The notes: generated by a model from the sequence alone, not told the origin. A stretch of 64,000 nucleotides of DNA from Nocardioides sambongensis (GCF_006494815.1 NZ_CP041091.1:3858501-3922500), one strand, 5' to 3'. Shown: positions 37,216-47,113, numbered from the stretch's first letter. Translations and numbers: made by a program.

Positions 37216-38409
37216 GTGTATCGCCGCGCCTATACCGTCCTGATCGGCACTGCCGCGGCAATCTTCGGCGCCGCCTTCTATGTCGCCGTCCGCTACGACC
37301 GCCCGTTGGTGGAGCCCGAGGGCAAGCTGCTGGGTCCGTCGTTGAGCTGGCTGCTGGAGCTGTTCGACGCGATGCCGACCAACATCGTGCTCTCCAGCAT
37401 CGTGTTGCTGATCGACATGTTCTTCCGTGCCTTCTCGATCCTGCTGGCGGCGCTGCTGGTGGACCTGGTGGTGCGCGCCGCCTGGGGACGGGTCTCCGAC
37501 TCGATCCAACGGGCGCGAGCCGGCGCCGACGCGGAGGAGGAGCCGCGTCCGACGATGAAGGAGCGGGTCCGCGAGCGGTGGCGGACGCACTGGACGCGGG
37601 AGCGGATGACGCTGGTCATCCTCGGCACGGTCTGCTTCTACATCACCTACGTCTGCTACCGGAACCTGAAGTCGAGCCTGCCGTTCGTGCGGCCGGATCC
37701 GAACGAGCCGGGCAAGGCGCTGCTCTTCGACCGCGAGCTGCACATCATGGACCGGGTCCTCTTCTTCGGCAACGACCCCTCGGACGTGCTGCATGCCATC
37801 TTCGGCACCAACATCAGCGCGTTCGTGCTGTCCCAGATCTACCTGACCTACCTCCCGCTGGTGATCCTGCTGGTCGCGGTCTGGCTGGTCTGGTCGCGCA
37901 CCGTCTCCTACGGCTACTGGTTCGTGACCTCGCAGGTGATCGCCTGGACGCTGGGCACGCTGTCCTACTACCTGCTGCCGACGCTCGGCCCGGGCATCCA
38001 GTACCCCTCGGAGTACACCGACCTGGTGCACACGCCCACCGCGGACCTGATGGAGTCGATCACCAGTGGGCGCACAGGGGTGCTCTACGACCCGACGGTC
38101 ACCGACTCGCTGAACTCGGTGGCCGGCTTCGCCAGCCTGCATGTGGCGATCACCCTGCTCTGGGCGCTGATGGTGCAGTACACGGTGAGGTCGAAGATCC
38201 TGCACTGGGTGTTCTGGGTGAACTTCGGGCTCACCGTGATCGCGACGCTCTACTTCGGCTGGCACTACGTCGCCGACGACATCGGCGGTGCCGCGATCGC
38301 GATCACCTCCTTCTACCTCGGCGGCATCGCCAGTGGTCAGAAGTTCGACCGTGGGTTGCGCTCGCATCCGACGACCACCACGTCGAAGATCCCGATCAAC
38401 GCCGACTGA
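37216..38409 (+). CDS. PAP2/AUR1-like integral membrane phosphatase or phosphotransferase
   Basis: 397 residues from GTG 37216 (GTG 37189 is possible but lies upstream of the -10 box). About eight membrane helices. The PAP2 superfamily residues appear late: SVAGFASLHVAITLLWAL and FGWHYVADDIGGAA (the S-L-H-V and G-x-H-Y-x-x-D motifs of the AUR1/inositol-phosphotransferase branch), preceded by SYYLLPTLGPGIQYP. Such enzymes transfer or hydrolyse phosphoryl head groups of lipids at the membrane. The exact lipid is unknown. It follows thiQ but has its own promoter and terminator. Confidence 0.82.
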   Translation: MYRRAYTVLIGTAAAIFGAAFYVAVRYDRPLVEPEGKLLGPSLSWLLELFDAMPTNIVLSSIVLLIDMFFRAFSILLAALLVDLVVRAAWGRVSDSIQRARAGADAEEEPRPTMKERVRERWRTHWTRERMTLVILGTVCFYITYVCYRNLKSSLPFVRPDPNEPGKALLFDRELHIMDRVLFFGNDPSDVLHAIFGTNISAFVLSQIYLTYLPLVILLVAVWLVWSRTVSYGYWFVTSQVIAWTLGTLSYYLLPTLGPGIQYPSEYTDLVHTPTADLMESITSGRTGVLYDPTVTDSLNSVAGFASLHVAITLLWALMVQYTVRSKILHWVFWVNFGLTVIATLYFGWHYVADDIGGAAIAITSFYLGGIASGQKFDRGLRSHPTTTTSKIPINAD

Positions 38410-38423
38410 CCACGATCGTCGGT

Positions 38424-38466
38424 GACGCCGATCCGCCCGGCCGGGTGGGTCGGCGTCGGTCGTTTT
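38424..38466 (+). terminator. Rho-independent terminator after the PAP2 gene
   Basis: GACGCCGA (38424-38431) pairs with TCGGCGTC (38450-38457) around a CCGCCCGGCCGGG inner stem, followed by GGTCGTTTT. It is one of the few classical T-tailed terminators in the window. Confidence 0.8.
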
Positions 38467-38578
38467 CGTGGGCGGTGCCCGGTTCGTCGAGAATTACAAC
38501 CATGTAGTTCGTCAAGGCGACACGCCGGTGTTTTTGAGAAAGTTGGGACGAAATGTTCTTTCTGGGGTGAAAAGTGGC

Positions 38579-38584
38579 TAGCGT
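38579..38584 (+). promoter_or_regulatory. -10 box for the NlpC/P60 gene
   Basis: TAGCGT about 40 bases before GTG 38624, in an unusually AT-rich 100-base stretch (38485-38590) for this genome. The leader is short; I see no recognisable riboswitch in it. Confidence 0.4.
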
Positions 38585-38623
38585 GCCGCGAGTTGCCCTT
38601 GGTGAGCCGACGCTGCCGATCGG

Positions 38624-39982
38624 GTGACCACCCCGCTGGAACCCCATGCCGTCGAACCCCAGGAGCTCCAGGTGCAACAGGCCCAGGTGCCCGCCACCGG
38701 ACCGCGCCGACCAGCCCGCCGTCGACCGCTCGCGCTCGTCCTCGGCTCGCTCGCGCTCGCCGCCACGACCGCCGTACCGGTCGCGCAGGCAGCCCCCGGC
38801 GCCGACCCCGGCCCGACCCGACAGGACGTGCGCGAGGCGCGGCAGGACCAGCAGCAGGCGAGCGACGACGTCGCGTCGGTGAAGGAGGCGCTGGCCACGG
38901 CCAACGCCAACGCCGAGAATGCCGCGGTCGCGGCCGCCAAGGCCGCCGAGGCCTACAACGGCGCCCGCTGGAGGGCGCAGGTCGCCCGACGCGACCTCAG
39001 GACCGCCGAGGCCGCCTCACGGCGCGCCGACAACCGGCTGGCCGAGCAGCGTGAGACCTACCGGCGGACGCTGGTCGGCACGCTGGGCAGCGACATCGAC
39101 CTCACCGCGCTCACCGCCGTCTTCGACGCCGACGGCGTCTCGTCGCTGCTGGCCGACGCCACCGCCATCGACACCGTCCAGGGCGCGCTGCAGACCCAGC
39201 ACGACGACTTCACCGCCGCCGCCGAGGACGCCGAGGACGCCGAGACCGCGGCCGACGAAGCCGCCACGGAGGCGACCGACGCCGCGACCGCCGCACGGGT
39301 CGCGCGCGACGAGGCGTCGTCCGCAGCCGCTGCGGCGGCCGACGCCGCGACCAGCACCGCGGCCCGTCAGGACCGTCTGGTCCGGCGCCTGGCGCGACTC
39401 CAGGGCGTCACCGTCGCGCTGGTCGAGCAGCGGCAGGAGCGGGCCGAGGAGCGTGCTCGGGCGGAGCAGGACGAGAGCCGCCCGTCGCCCGACCAGGACG
39501 TGCCGACCGCTCCGGAGCCCGACCAGGCCACGCCGCAGCCGGAGCCGCAGCCGAGCGACGACCCGACCAACGAGCCCGAGCCCGAGCCCGAGCCCGGTGG
39601 CGGCGACACCCCGCCGGCTGCCGGGGGCGCCAGCGCCGCGATCGCCTTCGCCCGTGCCCAGCTCGGCGAGCCCTACCGGTGGGCCGCGGCCGGCCCGTCG
39701 GCCTGGGACTGCTCGGGGTTGACGATGGGAGCCTGGCAGGCCGGCGGGAAGTCGCTGCCGCACTACTCCGTCGCACAGTACGACGCCTCCACCCCGATCA
39801 CGGCGTCCCAGCTGCAGCCCGGCGACCTGGTCTTCTGGAGCGACGGCAGCCCCTCCTCGATCTACCACGTCGCCCTCTACGCCGGGAACGGGATGATCAT
39901 CCACGCCCCGCGCACCGGGCGTCCGGTGACCGAGGAGTCGATGTACTACTGGCGCACCCCGGACCACTACGCGCGGCCGTGA
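38624..39982 (+). CDS. Secreted NlpC/P60 cell-wall endopeptidase
   Basis: 452 residues. Signal peptide (RRPLALVLGSLALAATTAVPVAQAA, about 35-58), a long alanine-rich coiled coil (about 65-265), a Pro/Glu linker (PEPEPEPEP) and a C-terminal NlpC/P60 domain. The catalytic dyad is C363 (AWDCSGLTMGAW) and His in IYHVALYAGNG. This is the RipA/CwlO-like layout: the coiled coil usually contacts an FtsEX-type regulator or inhibits the hydrolase, which cuts D-Glu-mDAP bonds in peptidoglycan. It is a single-gene unit between the PAP2 gene and the acyl-CoA oxidase. Confidence 0.92.
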   Translation: MTTPLEPHAVEPQELQVQQAQVPATGPRRPARRRPLALVLGSLALAATTAVPVAQAAPGADPGPTRQDVREARQDQQQASDDVASVKEALATANANAENAAVAAAKAAEAYNGARWRAQVARRDLRTAEAASRRADNRLAEQRETYRRTLVGTLGSDIDLTALTAVFDADGVSSLLADATAIDTVQGALQTQHDDFTAAAEDAEDAETAADEAATEATDAATAARVARDEASSAAAAAADAATSTAARQDRLVRRLARLQGVTVALVEQRQERAEERARAEQDESRPSPDQDVPTAPEPDQATPQPEPQPSDDPTNEPEPEPEPGGGDTPPAAGGASAAIAFARAQLGEPYRWAAAGPSAWDCSGLTMGAWQAGGKSLPHYSVAQYDASTPITASQLQPGDLVFWSDGSPSSIYHVALYAGNGMIIHAPRTGRPVTEESMYYWRTPDHYARP

Positions 39983-40017
39983 TCCGGCGGTTCCCGGCCG
40001 TCCTCTAGGTTTCCTGT

Positions 40018-42024
40018 ATGGCGACCGACGCACCCGCTCCCGTCTCGGACACGACCACCAGCGGCACCACCAGCGGCACGGACGGCCCGGTGCCCACGGT
40101 GGACCTCGACGGCCTGCGAGCGGTGCTCGACGGCGAGTACGCCGAGGTCCGGCGCGGGGTGCGGGAGTCGCTGGCGTCGTACGCCTCGGTGCTGACCGAT
40201 GCCGAGACGATGCCGCGGGATGAGTTCCGCGAGCGGGTCCGCGAGGTGGTCCTGGAGATCGCCGCCACCGGGCAGTCGGCGCTCGGGTTCCCGGTCGAGT
40301 ACGGCGGCGGCGGCGACCTCGGCGCCTCGATCGCGTCGTTCGAGACACTCGCGTACGGCGACCTCTCGGTGCTGGTCAAGGTGGGTGTGCAGTTCGGTCT
40401 GTTCGGCGGAGCGATCCTGCAGCTGGGCACCGAGCGGCACCACGACGCCTACCTCGCCGACATCGTCTCCGGCCGGCTGCTCGGCTGCTTCGCGATGACC
40501 GAGACCGGCCACGGCAGCGACGTGCAGTCGCTGGGCACGGTGGCCCGCTACGACGCCGAGACCCGGGAGTTCGTGGTCACCACCGCCGAGCCCGGGGCGA
40601 ACAAGGACTACATCGGCAACGCCGCCCGGCACGCCCGACTGGCGGTCGTCTTCGCGCAACTCGAGGTGGCCGGGGAGCGGCACGGCGTGCACGCGCTGGT
40701 GGTGCCGCTGCGCGACGAGTCCGGCGGGGTGCTGCCCGGCATCCGGATCGAGGACGACGGCGCCAAGATGGGCCTCAACGGCGTCGACAACGGCCGGATC
40801 TGGTTCGACGAGGTGCGGGTGCCGCGGGAGGCGCTGCTCAACCGGTTCGCCGACGTCACCGAGGACGGTACCTACACCAGCGAGATCGAGAGCTCCGGCC
40901 GCCGGTTCTTCACCATGCTCGGCACCCTGATCCAGGGGCGGGTGAGCGTCGGCGGTGCCGGGATCAGTGCTTCCAAGGTGGCGCTCACGATCGCGGTCGA
41001 GTACGCGTTGAAGCGCCGCCAGTTCCAGGCCTCCGACGACGCTCCGGAGGAGCTGCTGCTCGACTACGGGATGCACCAGCGCCGGCTGCTGCCGCTGCTG
41101 GCGCGCACCTACGGTCTGCACTTCGCCCAGGAGGTGCTGGTCTCCCGGCTGGACGAGGTCTTCTCCGGGGCGAGCACGGACGAGGCGACCCGCAAGATGC
41201 TGGAGTCGCGGGCCGCCGGCACCAAGGCGCTGGCCACCTGGCACGCCACCCGCACCATCCAGGAGTGTCGTGAGGCATGCGGCGGCGCGGGCTACCTCGC
41301 CGAGAACCGGTTCGCCGCGCTGAAGGCGGACACCGATGTGTTCACCACCTTCGAGGGCGACAACCACGTGCTGCTCCAGCTCGTGGCGAAGGGCCTGCTC
41401 ACCGACTATGCCAGCGACTTCTCCGACCTGGACCAGATCGGGATGGTGCGGTTCGTGGCCGGCCTCGCCGTGGAGACGGTGCTGGAGCGCACCCGGGTGC
41501 ACCGGCTGCTGGAGCAGATCAAGGACGCCCTGCCCGGCGGCAACGACAGCTGGGACGACGACGCGGGCCTGCTGGACCCCGACTACCACCTGGCGATGTA
41601 CCGGTTCCGCGAGGAGCACCTGATCGGCGGGGTCGCCCGGCGGCTCAAGCGCGGCGTGGACGCCGGGATGGACGCCGGCCAGGTCTTCTCCCAGGTCCAG
41701 GACCACGTCATCGCCGCCGCCCGCGCCCACGTGGAGCGGCTGGCGCTGGAGGCGTTCACGGAGAAGGTGGCCGCGCAGCCCGACGGTCCGGTCAAGGACA
41801 CCCTGAACCTGCTCTGCGACCTGCACGCCCTCTCCGGGATCGAGGCGGACCGGGCGTGGTTCATCGAGCATGGTCGGCTCACCGTGCAGCGCTCCAAGGC
41901 GATCACCCGCGAGGTCGGCGTGCTGTGCCGCCGGGTGCGTCCGATCGCCGGCGACCTGGTGGCCGCGTTCGACGTACCGCGGCCGCTGCTGCGGGCGGAG
42001 GCGTTGATCGGCGACGGCGCCTGA
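40018..42024 (+). CDS. Acyl-CoA oxidase/dehydrogenase family protein
   Basis: 668 residues, long for an acyl-CoA dehydrogenase and matching the acyl-CoA oxidase type. FAD-binding part: FAMTETGHGSDVQSLGT and EFVVTTAEPGANKDYIGNAA; middle: GRRFFTMLGTLIQGRVSVGGAG. FTTFEGDNHVLLQLVAKGLL carries the catalytic glutamate of the oxidase class, followed by an ACOX-type helical C-terminal domain. It introduces the alpha-beta double bond in acyl-CoA; whether oxygen or ETF takes the electrons cannot be read from the sequence. ATG 40018 follows TAGGTT (40006-40011) by six bases. Confidence 0.9.
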   Translation: MATDAPAPVSDTTTSGTTSGTDGPVPTVDLDGLRAVLDGEYAEVRRGVRESLASYASVLTDAETMPRDEFRERVREVVLEIAATGQSALGFPVEYGGGGDLGASIASFETLAYGDLSVLVKVGVQFGLFGGAILQLGTERHHDAYLADIVSGRLLGCFAMTETGHGSDVQSLGTVARYDAETREFVVTTAEPGANKDYIGNAARHARLAVVFAQLEVAGERHGVHALVVPLRDESGGVLPGIRIEDDGAKMGLNGVDNGRIWFDEVRVPREALLNRFADVTEDGTYTSEIESSGRRFFTMLGTLIQGRVSVGGAGISASKVALTIAVEYALKRRQFQASDDAPEELLLDYGMHQRRLLPLLARTYGLHFAQEVLVSRLDEVFSGASTDEATRKMLESRAAGTKALATWHATRTIQECREACGGAGYLAENRFAALKADTDVFTTFEGDNHVLLQLVAKGLLTDYASDFSDLDQIGMVRFVAGLAVETVLERTRVHRLLEQIKDALPGGNDSWDDDAGLLDPDYHLAMYRFREEHLIGGVARRLKRGVDAGMDAGQVFSQVQDHVIAAARAHVERLALEAFTEKVAAQPDGPVKDTLNLLCDLHALSGIEADRAWFIEHGRLTVQRSKAITREVGVLCRRVRPIAGDLVAAFDVPRPLLRAEALIGDGA

Positions 42025-42130
42025 GGTTCGGACGGAGCCGGGACGCGGAGCCGGACCCTCGGCGGGACTCCTGGCACCGGAACGGGCGCCGGATGGTGCT
42101 CGACCGCCGGCGGGCGGGGACTTGTCGGCC

Positions 42131-42178
42131 GAAACCCGCACGACACGCCGTGGTTGTCCGGCGTGTCGTGCGGGTTTC
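42131..42178. terminator. Perfect 20-base-pair inverted repeat between convergent genes
   Basis: GAAACCCGCACGACACGCCG (42131-42150) and its exact complement (42159-42178) flank an eight-base loop. A further direct copy of the outer part, GAAACCCGCAC, lies at 42193-42203. It separates the acyl-CoA oxidase gene (+) from ppa (-) and probably ends transcription from the oxidase side or both. Confidence 0.6.
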
Positions 42179-42218
42179 CCCGGCTGACCGGTGAAACCCG
42201 CACCCCCAGGTACGCCGA

Positions 42219-42245
42219 AGGGCCGGCCCCCACGGGACCGGCCCT
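42219..42245 (-). terminator. Hairpin after ppa
   Basis: AGGGCCGG (42219-42226) pairs with CCGGCCCT (42238-42245), 20 bases beyond the ppa stop in the minus direction. No T-run follows. Confidence 0.5.
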
Positions 42246-42264
42246 CGCCGCAGTCAGCCTCGGA

Positions 42265-42756
42265 TCAGTGCCCGGAGGTCTTGAACCGCTCGAACGAGGC
42301 GTTGATCTCGGCCTCGGCGTCGGTGCGACCGACCCAGTCGGCGCCCTCGACGGACTTGCCGGGCTCGAGGTCCTTGTAGACCTCGAAGAAGTGCTGGATC
42401 TCCAGGCGGTCGAAGTTCGGGACGTGGTTGATGTCGCGCAGGTGCTCCATCCGCGGGTCGCCCGCGGGGACGCACAGGACCTTGTCGTCGCCGCCGGCCT
42501 CGTCGGTCATCCGGAACATGCCGATCGCGCGGCACTTGATCAGGCAGCCCGGGAAGGTCGGCTCCTGCAGCAGGACCAGCGCGTCGAGCGGGTCGCCGTC
42601 CTGGCCGAGGGTGTCCTCGATGTAGCCGTAGTCGGCGGGGTACATGGTCGAGGTGAACAGGAAGCGGTCCAGACGCATCCGACCGGTCTCGTGGTCGACC
42701 TCGTACTTGTTGCGGCTCCCCTTGGGGATCTCCACGAGGACATCGAACTCCAGCAC
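42265..42756 (-). CDS. ppa: Inorganic pyrophosphatase (family I)
   Basis: 163 residues, the short prokaryotic family I form. Metal and substrate residues: [35 protein letters not shown] and [13 protein letters not shown]. It hydrolyses pyrophosphate to drive biosynthesis. GTG 42756 has GGAGGAA upstream and gives the family N-terminus. It is divergent from the D-Ala-D-Ala carboxypeptidase gene, as Rv3628 and Rv3627c are. Confidence 0.96.
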   Translation of the reverse strand: MLEFDVLVEIPKGSRNKYEVDHETGRMRLDRFLFTSTMYPADYGYIEDTLGQDGDPLDALVLLQEPTFPGCLIKCRAIGMFRMTDEAGGDDKVLCVPAGDPRMEHLRDINHVPNFDRLEIQHFFEVYKDLEPGKSVEGADWVGRTDAEAEINASFERFKTSGH

Positions 42757-42877
42757 GTACTTCCTCCACACTCTTTGATCTGCGCCGGGTCGGCGCCCCG
42801 CCTTGGATGGGCGCCGCCATTGTCGCGCACAATGGCCCCGACCGTGCAGTCGAGACAAAGTATCGTCAGGGGTAATA

Positions 42878-44359
42878 GTGGCCGACCGGCGCCAGAAGCA
42901 CGAGGGGAGCCCCCTGCGTCGGGTGCTGGCCACCCTCGTCGTGATCGCTCTGGTCGCCGGTGGCGTGACCGCCTGGCGGACCGGCTGGGCCGAGGAGCAG
43001 TGGGACTCCTGGCGCGGCGAGGACACCACCGCGCAGACCGATCCGGCCGCGGTGGAGCCGCCACCGGAGGTGGACGCGCCGGCCGTCGTGGAGCCGGCGG
43101 CGGTGGCCGCTCCCGCCGACGGTGCGGCCGCGCTGCGCGCCACCGCGATCGACCGCGCGATCACCTCCCACCTCGACGACAAGGACCTCGGGCGGCACGT
43201 GCTGGCCGCGGTGGCCCCGCTGGAGACCGACGACTGGGCCTTCGAACGCATCGAGGGGGCGGACCTGGCGATCCCGGCGTCGACCACCAAGGTGGTCACC
43301 TCGACCGCCGCGCTCTTCCTGCTCGGCGCCGACCACGAGTTCAGCACCACCGCGGTCGTCTCCGCCGGCGCGAAGCAGCCGGTGCTCACCCTGATCGGTG
43401 GTGGCGACCCGTACCTGCTCGCCGCGCAGCCGGCCGAGACCAGCCCCACCTCCACCTTCGTCCCGCCGAAGGCCGACCTGACCACCCTGGCCACCCGGAC
43501 CGCGCGCGCACTGAAGCGGGACGGGACGACGACGGTCCGCGTCACCTACGACGACACGCTCTTCACCGGCCCGTCCGTCAACCCGACCTGGGAGGCGGAC
43601 TACATCCCGGACGGCGTGGTCTCGCCGATCACCTCGCTCTGGGTCGACGAGGGCCGCGACCCCTCCGGGTACGGCCGGGTGGCCGACCCCTCGGCCACCG
43701 CCGCCTCCGCGTTCGCGCAGGCCCTGCGGGACCAGGGCATCGGGGTCAACGGCACCCCGTCCCGCGCGAGTGCCCCGGACCGGGCGCGCCAGGTCGCCGA
43801 GGTGCGCAGCGCACCGCTCGCCCAGATCGTGCAGCGGCTGCTCGAGGTGAGCGACAACGAGGCGACCGAGGTGCTGTTGCGCCACGTCGGCATCGCCCAG
43901 ACCGGCGACGGCTCGTTCACCGGCGGGCAGGACGGCGTCAAGGCGGTGCTCCGGGCCAACGGCGTCGACATGGCCGGCAGCGTCCTGTACGACGGCAGCG
44001 GGCTGTCCCGGCAGAACCGGATGTCGCCGCGGCTGCTGGTCGACGTGCTGCGCCTGGCCGCCGACGACGACCAGACCGAGCTCTGGCCGGTGCTGAGCAG
44101 CCTGCCGGTGGCCGGCTTCACCGGGTCGCTGACCGACCGGATGGATCTCGGCGACCCGGACGGACTGGGCCGGGTGCGGGCCAAGACCGGCACCCTGACC
44201 GGGGTCACCTCGCTGGCCGGCATCGCGGTCGACCGGGACGGCGACCTGATGGCCTTCGCGTTGATGGCGGACCGGATCCCCAAGGACAAGGACCTGCTCG
44301 CCCGGGTGGCGATGGACAACGCGGCCGCCGCTCTCGGCGCCTGCCGCTGCGCGCGCTGA
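42878..44359 (+). CDS. dacB: D-alanyl-D-alanine carboxypeptidase/endopeptidase (peptidase S13, DacB/PBP4-like)
   Basis: 493 residues. An N-terminal membrane helix (about 15-32) is followed by a Pro/Ala linker and a serine peptidase domain with SxxK at S135-TTK (IPASTTKVV), SDN in [12 protein letters not shown] and KTG in [10 protein letters not shown]. It trims or splits peptidoglycan cross-links outside the membrane. GTG 42878 has AGGGG five bases upstream; TATCGT at 42868 region provides a possible -10 box. Placed as Rv3627c in the mycobacterial order between ppa and the zinc metalloprotease gene. Confidence 0.92.
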   Translation: MADRRQKHEGSPLRRVLATLVVIALVAGGVTAWRTGWAEEQWDSWRGEDTTAQTDPAAVEPPPEVDAPAVVEPAAVAAPADGAAALRATAIDRAITSHLDDKDLGRHVLAAVAPLETDDWAFERIEGADLAIPASTTKVVTSTAALFLLGADHEFSTTAVVSAGAKQPVLTLIGGGDPYLLAAQPAETSPTSTFVPPKADLTTLATRTARALKRDGTTTVRVTYDDTLFTGPSVNPTWEADYIPDGVVSPITSLWVDEGRDPSGYGRVADPSATAASAFAQALRDQGIGVNGTPSRASAPDRARQVAEVRSAPLAQIVQRLLEVSDNEATEVLLRHVGIAQTGDGSFTGGQDGVKAVLRANGVDMAGSVLYDGSGLSRQNRMSPRLLVDVLRLAADDDQTELWPVLSSLPVAGFTGSLTDRMDLGDPDGLGRVRAKTGTLTGVTSLAGIAVDRDGDLMAFALMADRIPKDKDLLARVAMDNAAAALGACRCAR

Positions 44360-44396
44360 CCCGGGGCTTTGGGAGGCGCGCCCTAGGCTGCACGGC

Positions 44397-45455
44397 ATGA
44401 GCGCCGCACCGAGCCAGCCCGCGATGATCGACTGGAAGGTCGCCGTCGCCATCGGAACCCGGATCGCCGGCGAGGGCCCCCAGGTGAGCCGTGCCGAGGC
44501 CGAGGCGGCGGTCGCGGAGCTCCGCGCCGACGCCGGACGCTCGACCGGACTGGTGCGGGAGTTCACCGGCCTCGACGCGCCGGACGGCACGGCGCCGGTG
44601 CTGGTGGTCGACCGCAGCGGGTGGGTGCGGGCCAACGCGGAGAGCTTCGAGGTGGCCACCCGGCCCCTGGTCGACAAGCTGGCCGACGCGAACCCACCCT
44701 CCGGGATGGCGCGGGCGGTGGGGTCCAAGGTCACCGGCGCCGAGGCGGGCGGCCTGCTGGGCTTCATCGCCGGCAAGGTGCTCGGCCAGTTCGACCCGTT
44801 CGGCCAGCCCGTCACCGCGCCGAACGGCCGGCTCCTCCTGGTGGCGCCGAACATCGTCCACGTCGAGCGCGAGCTGGGCGTGGACCCGACCGACTTCCGG
44901 CTGTGGGTCTGCCTGCACGAGGAGACCCACCGGGTGCAGTTCACCGCGGTCCCCTGGATGCGCGACCACCTGCACCAGATGGTGCAGCGGCTCAGCGACA
45001 CCGTGGAGCCCTCCTCGCTGCTCGACGGCGGACTGGAGCGGATCCGGGAGGCGCTGGCCTCGGGCCGCGAGGGCGGCAGCATCGTGGAGATCTTCTCCAC
45101 CCCGGAGCAGCGGGCGCTGATGGACGAGGTCACCGGGATGATGTCGCTGCTGGAGGGCCACGCCGACGTGGTGATGGACGACGTCGGGCCGAGCGTGATC
45201 CCGTCGGTCGCACAGATCCGGCGGAAGTTCACCCAGCGTCGTCAGGGCGTCGGCACGCTCGACCGGATCCTGCGCCGGCTGCTCGGGCTGGAGGCCAAGA
45301 TGGCGCAGTACCGCGACGGCGCGAAGTTCGTCCGCGGCGTGGTCGACACGGTCGGGATGGAACAGTTCAACGCGGTCTGGGCCGGCCCGCAGAACCTGCC
45401 CTCGAAGGCGGAGCTCTCCGACCCCGACGGCTGGATCCGTCGGGTCCTGGGCTGA
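44397..45455 (+). CDS. Zinc-dependent metalloprotease (DUF2342 family, Rv3626c-like)
   Basis: 352 residues. The zincin motif HEETH lies at residues 174-178 (LHEETHRVQF), with the distal EGHADVVMDDVG supplying the third ligand about 80 residues later. The family corresponds to Rv3626c, a coenzyme-F420 biosynthesis-associated annotation in some databases but without firm evidence. ATG 44397 follows TAGGCT (44384-44389) by seven bases, so it appears leaderless. The tilS gene begins 12 bases after its stop. Confidence 0.87.
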   Translation: MSAAPSQPAMIDWKVAVAIGTRIAGEGPQVSRAEAEAAVAELRADAGRSTGLVREFTGLDAPDGTAPVLVVDRSGWVRANAESFEVATRPLVDKLADANPPSGMARAVGSKVTGAEAGGLLGFIAGKVLGQFDPFGQPVTAPNGRLLLVAPNIVHVERELGVDPTDFRLWVCLHEETHRVQFTAVPWMRDHLHQMVQRLSDTVEPSSLLDGGLERIREALASGREGGSIVEIFSTPEQRALMDEVTGMMSLLEGHADVVMDDVGPSVIPSVAQIRRKFTQRRQGVGTLDRILRRLLGLEAKMAQYRDGAKFVRGVVDTVGMEQFNAVWAGPQNLPSKAELSDPDGWIRRVLG

Positions 45456-45466
45456 GCCGGCCTCCG

Positions 45467-46459
45467 GTGGCGCTCCACCCCTCGGTCGCGGCGGTCCGCC
45501 TCGGCGTACGACGCAGCCTCGCCGATCTCGGCGCCGGCGACGCGGTGCTGGTGGCCTGCTCCGGCGGGCCGGACTCGCTCGCGCTGCTCGCGGCCACCGT
45601 CTTCGAGGCGCGCCGCCCCGGCGTGCGGGTGGTCGGCGCCACCGTCGACCACGGTCTCCAGGACGGCTCCGCGGAGCAGGCCGCACGGGTGGTCGGCCAG
45701 ATGGCCGGGCTGGGGGTCGACGAGACCGTCGCCGCCCGGGTCGAGGTCGACGCCGGTGGGCTCGGGCCGGAGGCGGCCGCCCGCCGCGCGCGCTACGCCG
45801 TACTGGACCAGATGGCCGACCACTTCGGCGCGGCGCAGGTGCTGCTCGGCCACACCCGCGACGACCAGGCCGAGACCGTGCTGCTCGGCCTGGCCCGGGG
45901 GTCGGGGGGCCGTTCCCTGGCCGGGATGCGCCGCGGGTTCGACCGCTACCGCCGTCCGCTGCTCGACGTGGCCCGGGACGACACCGTCACCGCCTGCCAG
46001 GTCGAGGGCATCGAGTTCTGGGACGACCCGCACAACAGCGACCCCGGCTACACCCGGGTGCGGGTCCGGCAGCGGGTGCTGCCGGTGCTCGAGGCCGAGC
46101 TCGGGCCGGGCGTCGCCGCCACCCTGGCCCGGACCGCGGACCAGGTGCGCGACGACGTCGACGCGCTCGACGCGTTGGCCGCCGCCGCGCTCGCCGCGCT
46201 GCGCACCGACGTTCCCGACCCGTCGGGCCGAGGGCCGGCGCTGCCGCTGGCCGGCCTGGCCGAGCAGCACCGCGCGATCGCCTCCCGGGTGCTCCGCCTG
46301 GCCGCGCTCGAGGCGGGCGCCCGCGACGCGGAGCTGTTCCACGTGCACGTGGCGGCGCTGCTCGACCTGGTCGCCGGCACGATCTCGGGGGAGATCCAGC
46401 TGCCGGGTTCGGTCACCGCCCACCGAGACGCTGGTCACCTCCGCTTCCGATCCACCTGA
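45467..46459 (+). CDS. tilS: tRNA(Ile) lysidine synthetase
   Basis: 330 residues, the short actinobacterial form. The N-type ATP pyrophosphatase loop is ACSGGPDSLALL; ATVDHGLQDGS, LLGHTRDDQAETVLLGLARGSG and WDDPHNSDPGYTRVRVRQRVLP are TilS signatures. It attaches lysine to C34 of tRNA-Ile(CAU), so that AUA is read as Ile. Start GTG 45467 precedes ALHPSVAAVR, the family N-terminus. It stands next to hpt and ftsH, a very widely conserved trio. Confidence 0.94.
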   Translation: MALHPSVAAVRLGVRRSLADLGAGDAVLVACSGGPDSLALLAATVFEARRPGVRVVGATVDHGLQDGSAEQAARVVGQMAGLGVDETVAARVEVDAGGLGPEAAARRARYAVLDQMADHFGAAQVLLGHTRDDQAETVLLGLARGSGGRSLAGMRRGFDRYRRPLLDVARDDTVTACQVEGIEFWDDPHNSDPGYTRVRVRQRVLPVLEAELGPGVAATLARTADQVRDDVDALDALAAAALAALRTDVPDPSGRGPALPLAGLAEQHRAIASRVLRLAALEAGARDAELFHVHVAALLDLVAGTISGEIQLPGSVTAHRDAGHLRFRST

Positions 46460-46503
46460 CCGGATCTCGTGGCACCCCCCGCAGGTGTGTCACGATGAGG
46501 GAC

Positions 46504-47055
46504 ATGGATTCCTCGCACGTCGAGAGCGACCTCGTCGAGGTGCTGTTCACCGAGAAGCAGATCCTCGACCGTCTCGGCGAGCTCGCCGCCGACATCGAGC
46601 GCGACTACGAGGGCAAGGACCTCGTCGTGGTCGGCGTGCTGCGCGGCGCCGTGATGGTGATGGCCGACCTCTCCCGCGCCCTCGGGCGGCACGTGGAGAT
46701 GGACTGGATGGCCGTCTCCTCCTACGGGTCGGGCACCAAGTCGTCCGGTGTGGTCCGGATCCTCAAGGACCTGGACGCCGACATCGCCGGTCGCCACGTG
46801 GTGATCGTCGACGAGATCATCGACACTGGCCTCACCCTCTCCTGGCTGACCAAGAACCTCGCCTCCCGCGGCCCGGCGAGCGTGGAGATCTGCACGCTGC
46901 TGCGCAAGCCCGAGGCGCTGACCATGCCGGTCGAGGCCAAGTACGTCGGCTGGGACATCCCCAACGAGTTCGTGGTCGGCTACGGCCTGGACTACCGGGA
47001 GCGGTACCGCAACCTGCGCGACATCGGGACCCTGGCGCCGCACGTCTACTCCTGA
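46504..47055 (+). CDS. hpt: Hypoxanthine phosphoribosyltransferase
   Basis: 183 residues. PRPP loop HVVIVDEIIDTGLTLSWL, PPi loop VVGVLRGAVMVMADLSR and the base-binding YVGWDIPNEFVVGYGLDY are intact. It salvages hypoxanthine and guanine to IMP and GMP. ATG 46504 fits the family start; CACGAT seven bases upstream resembles the -10 boxes of leaderless genes here. ATG 46495 is an alternative. It sits between tilS and ftsH. Confidence 0.95.
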   Translation: MDSSHVESDLVEVLFTEKQILDRLGELAADIERDYEGKDLVVVGVLRGAVMVMADLSRALGRHVEMDWMAVSSYGSGTKSSGVVRILKDLDADIAGRHVVIVDEIIDTGLTLSWLTKNLASRGPASVEICTLLRKPEALTMPVEAKYVGWDIPNEFVVGYGLDYRERYRNLRDIGTLAPHVYS

Positions 47056-47113
47056 GCGCGGCCTGAGAGAACCTTCGCGGCGGAACACCGCAGGTCCGCC
47101 GTACGTTCTCCCT

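Noticed and set aside
38410..38623. Cyclic di-AMP (ydaO-type) riboswitch before the NlpC/P60 gene
   Set aside because: Such riboswitches often precede wall hydrolases in Actinobacteria, but I could not find the conserved ydaO blocks in this AT-rich stretch.
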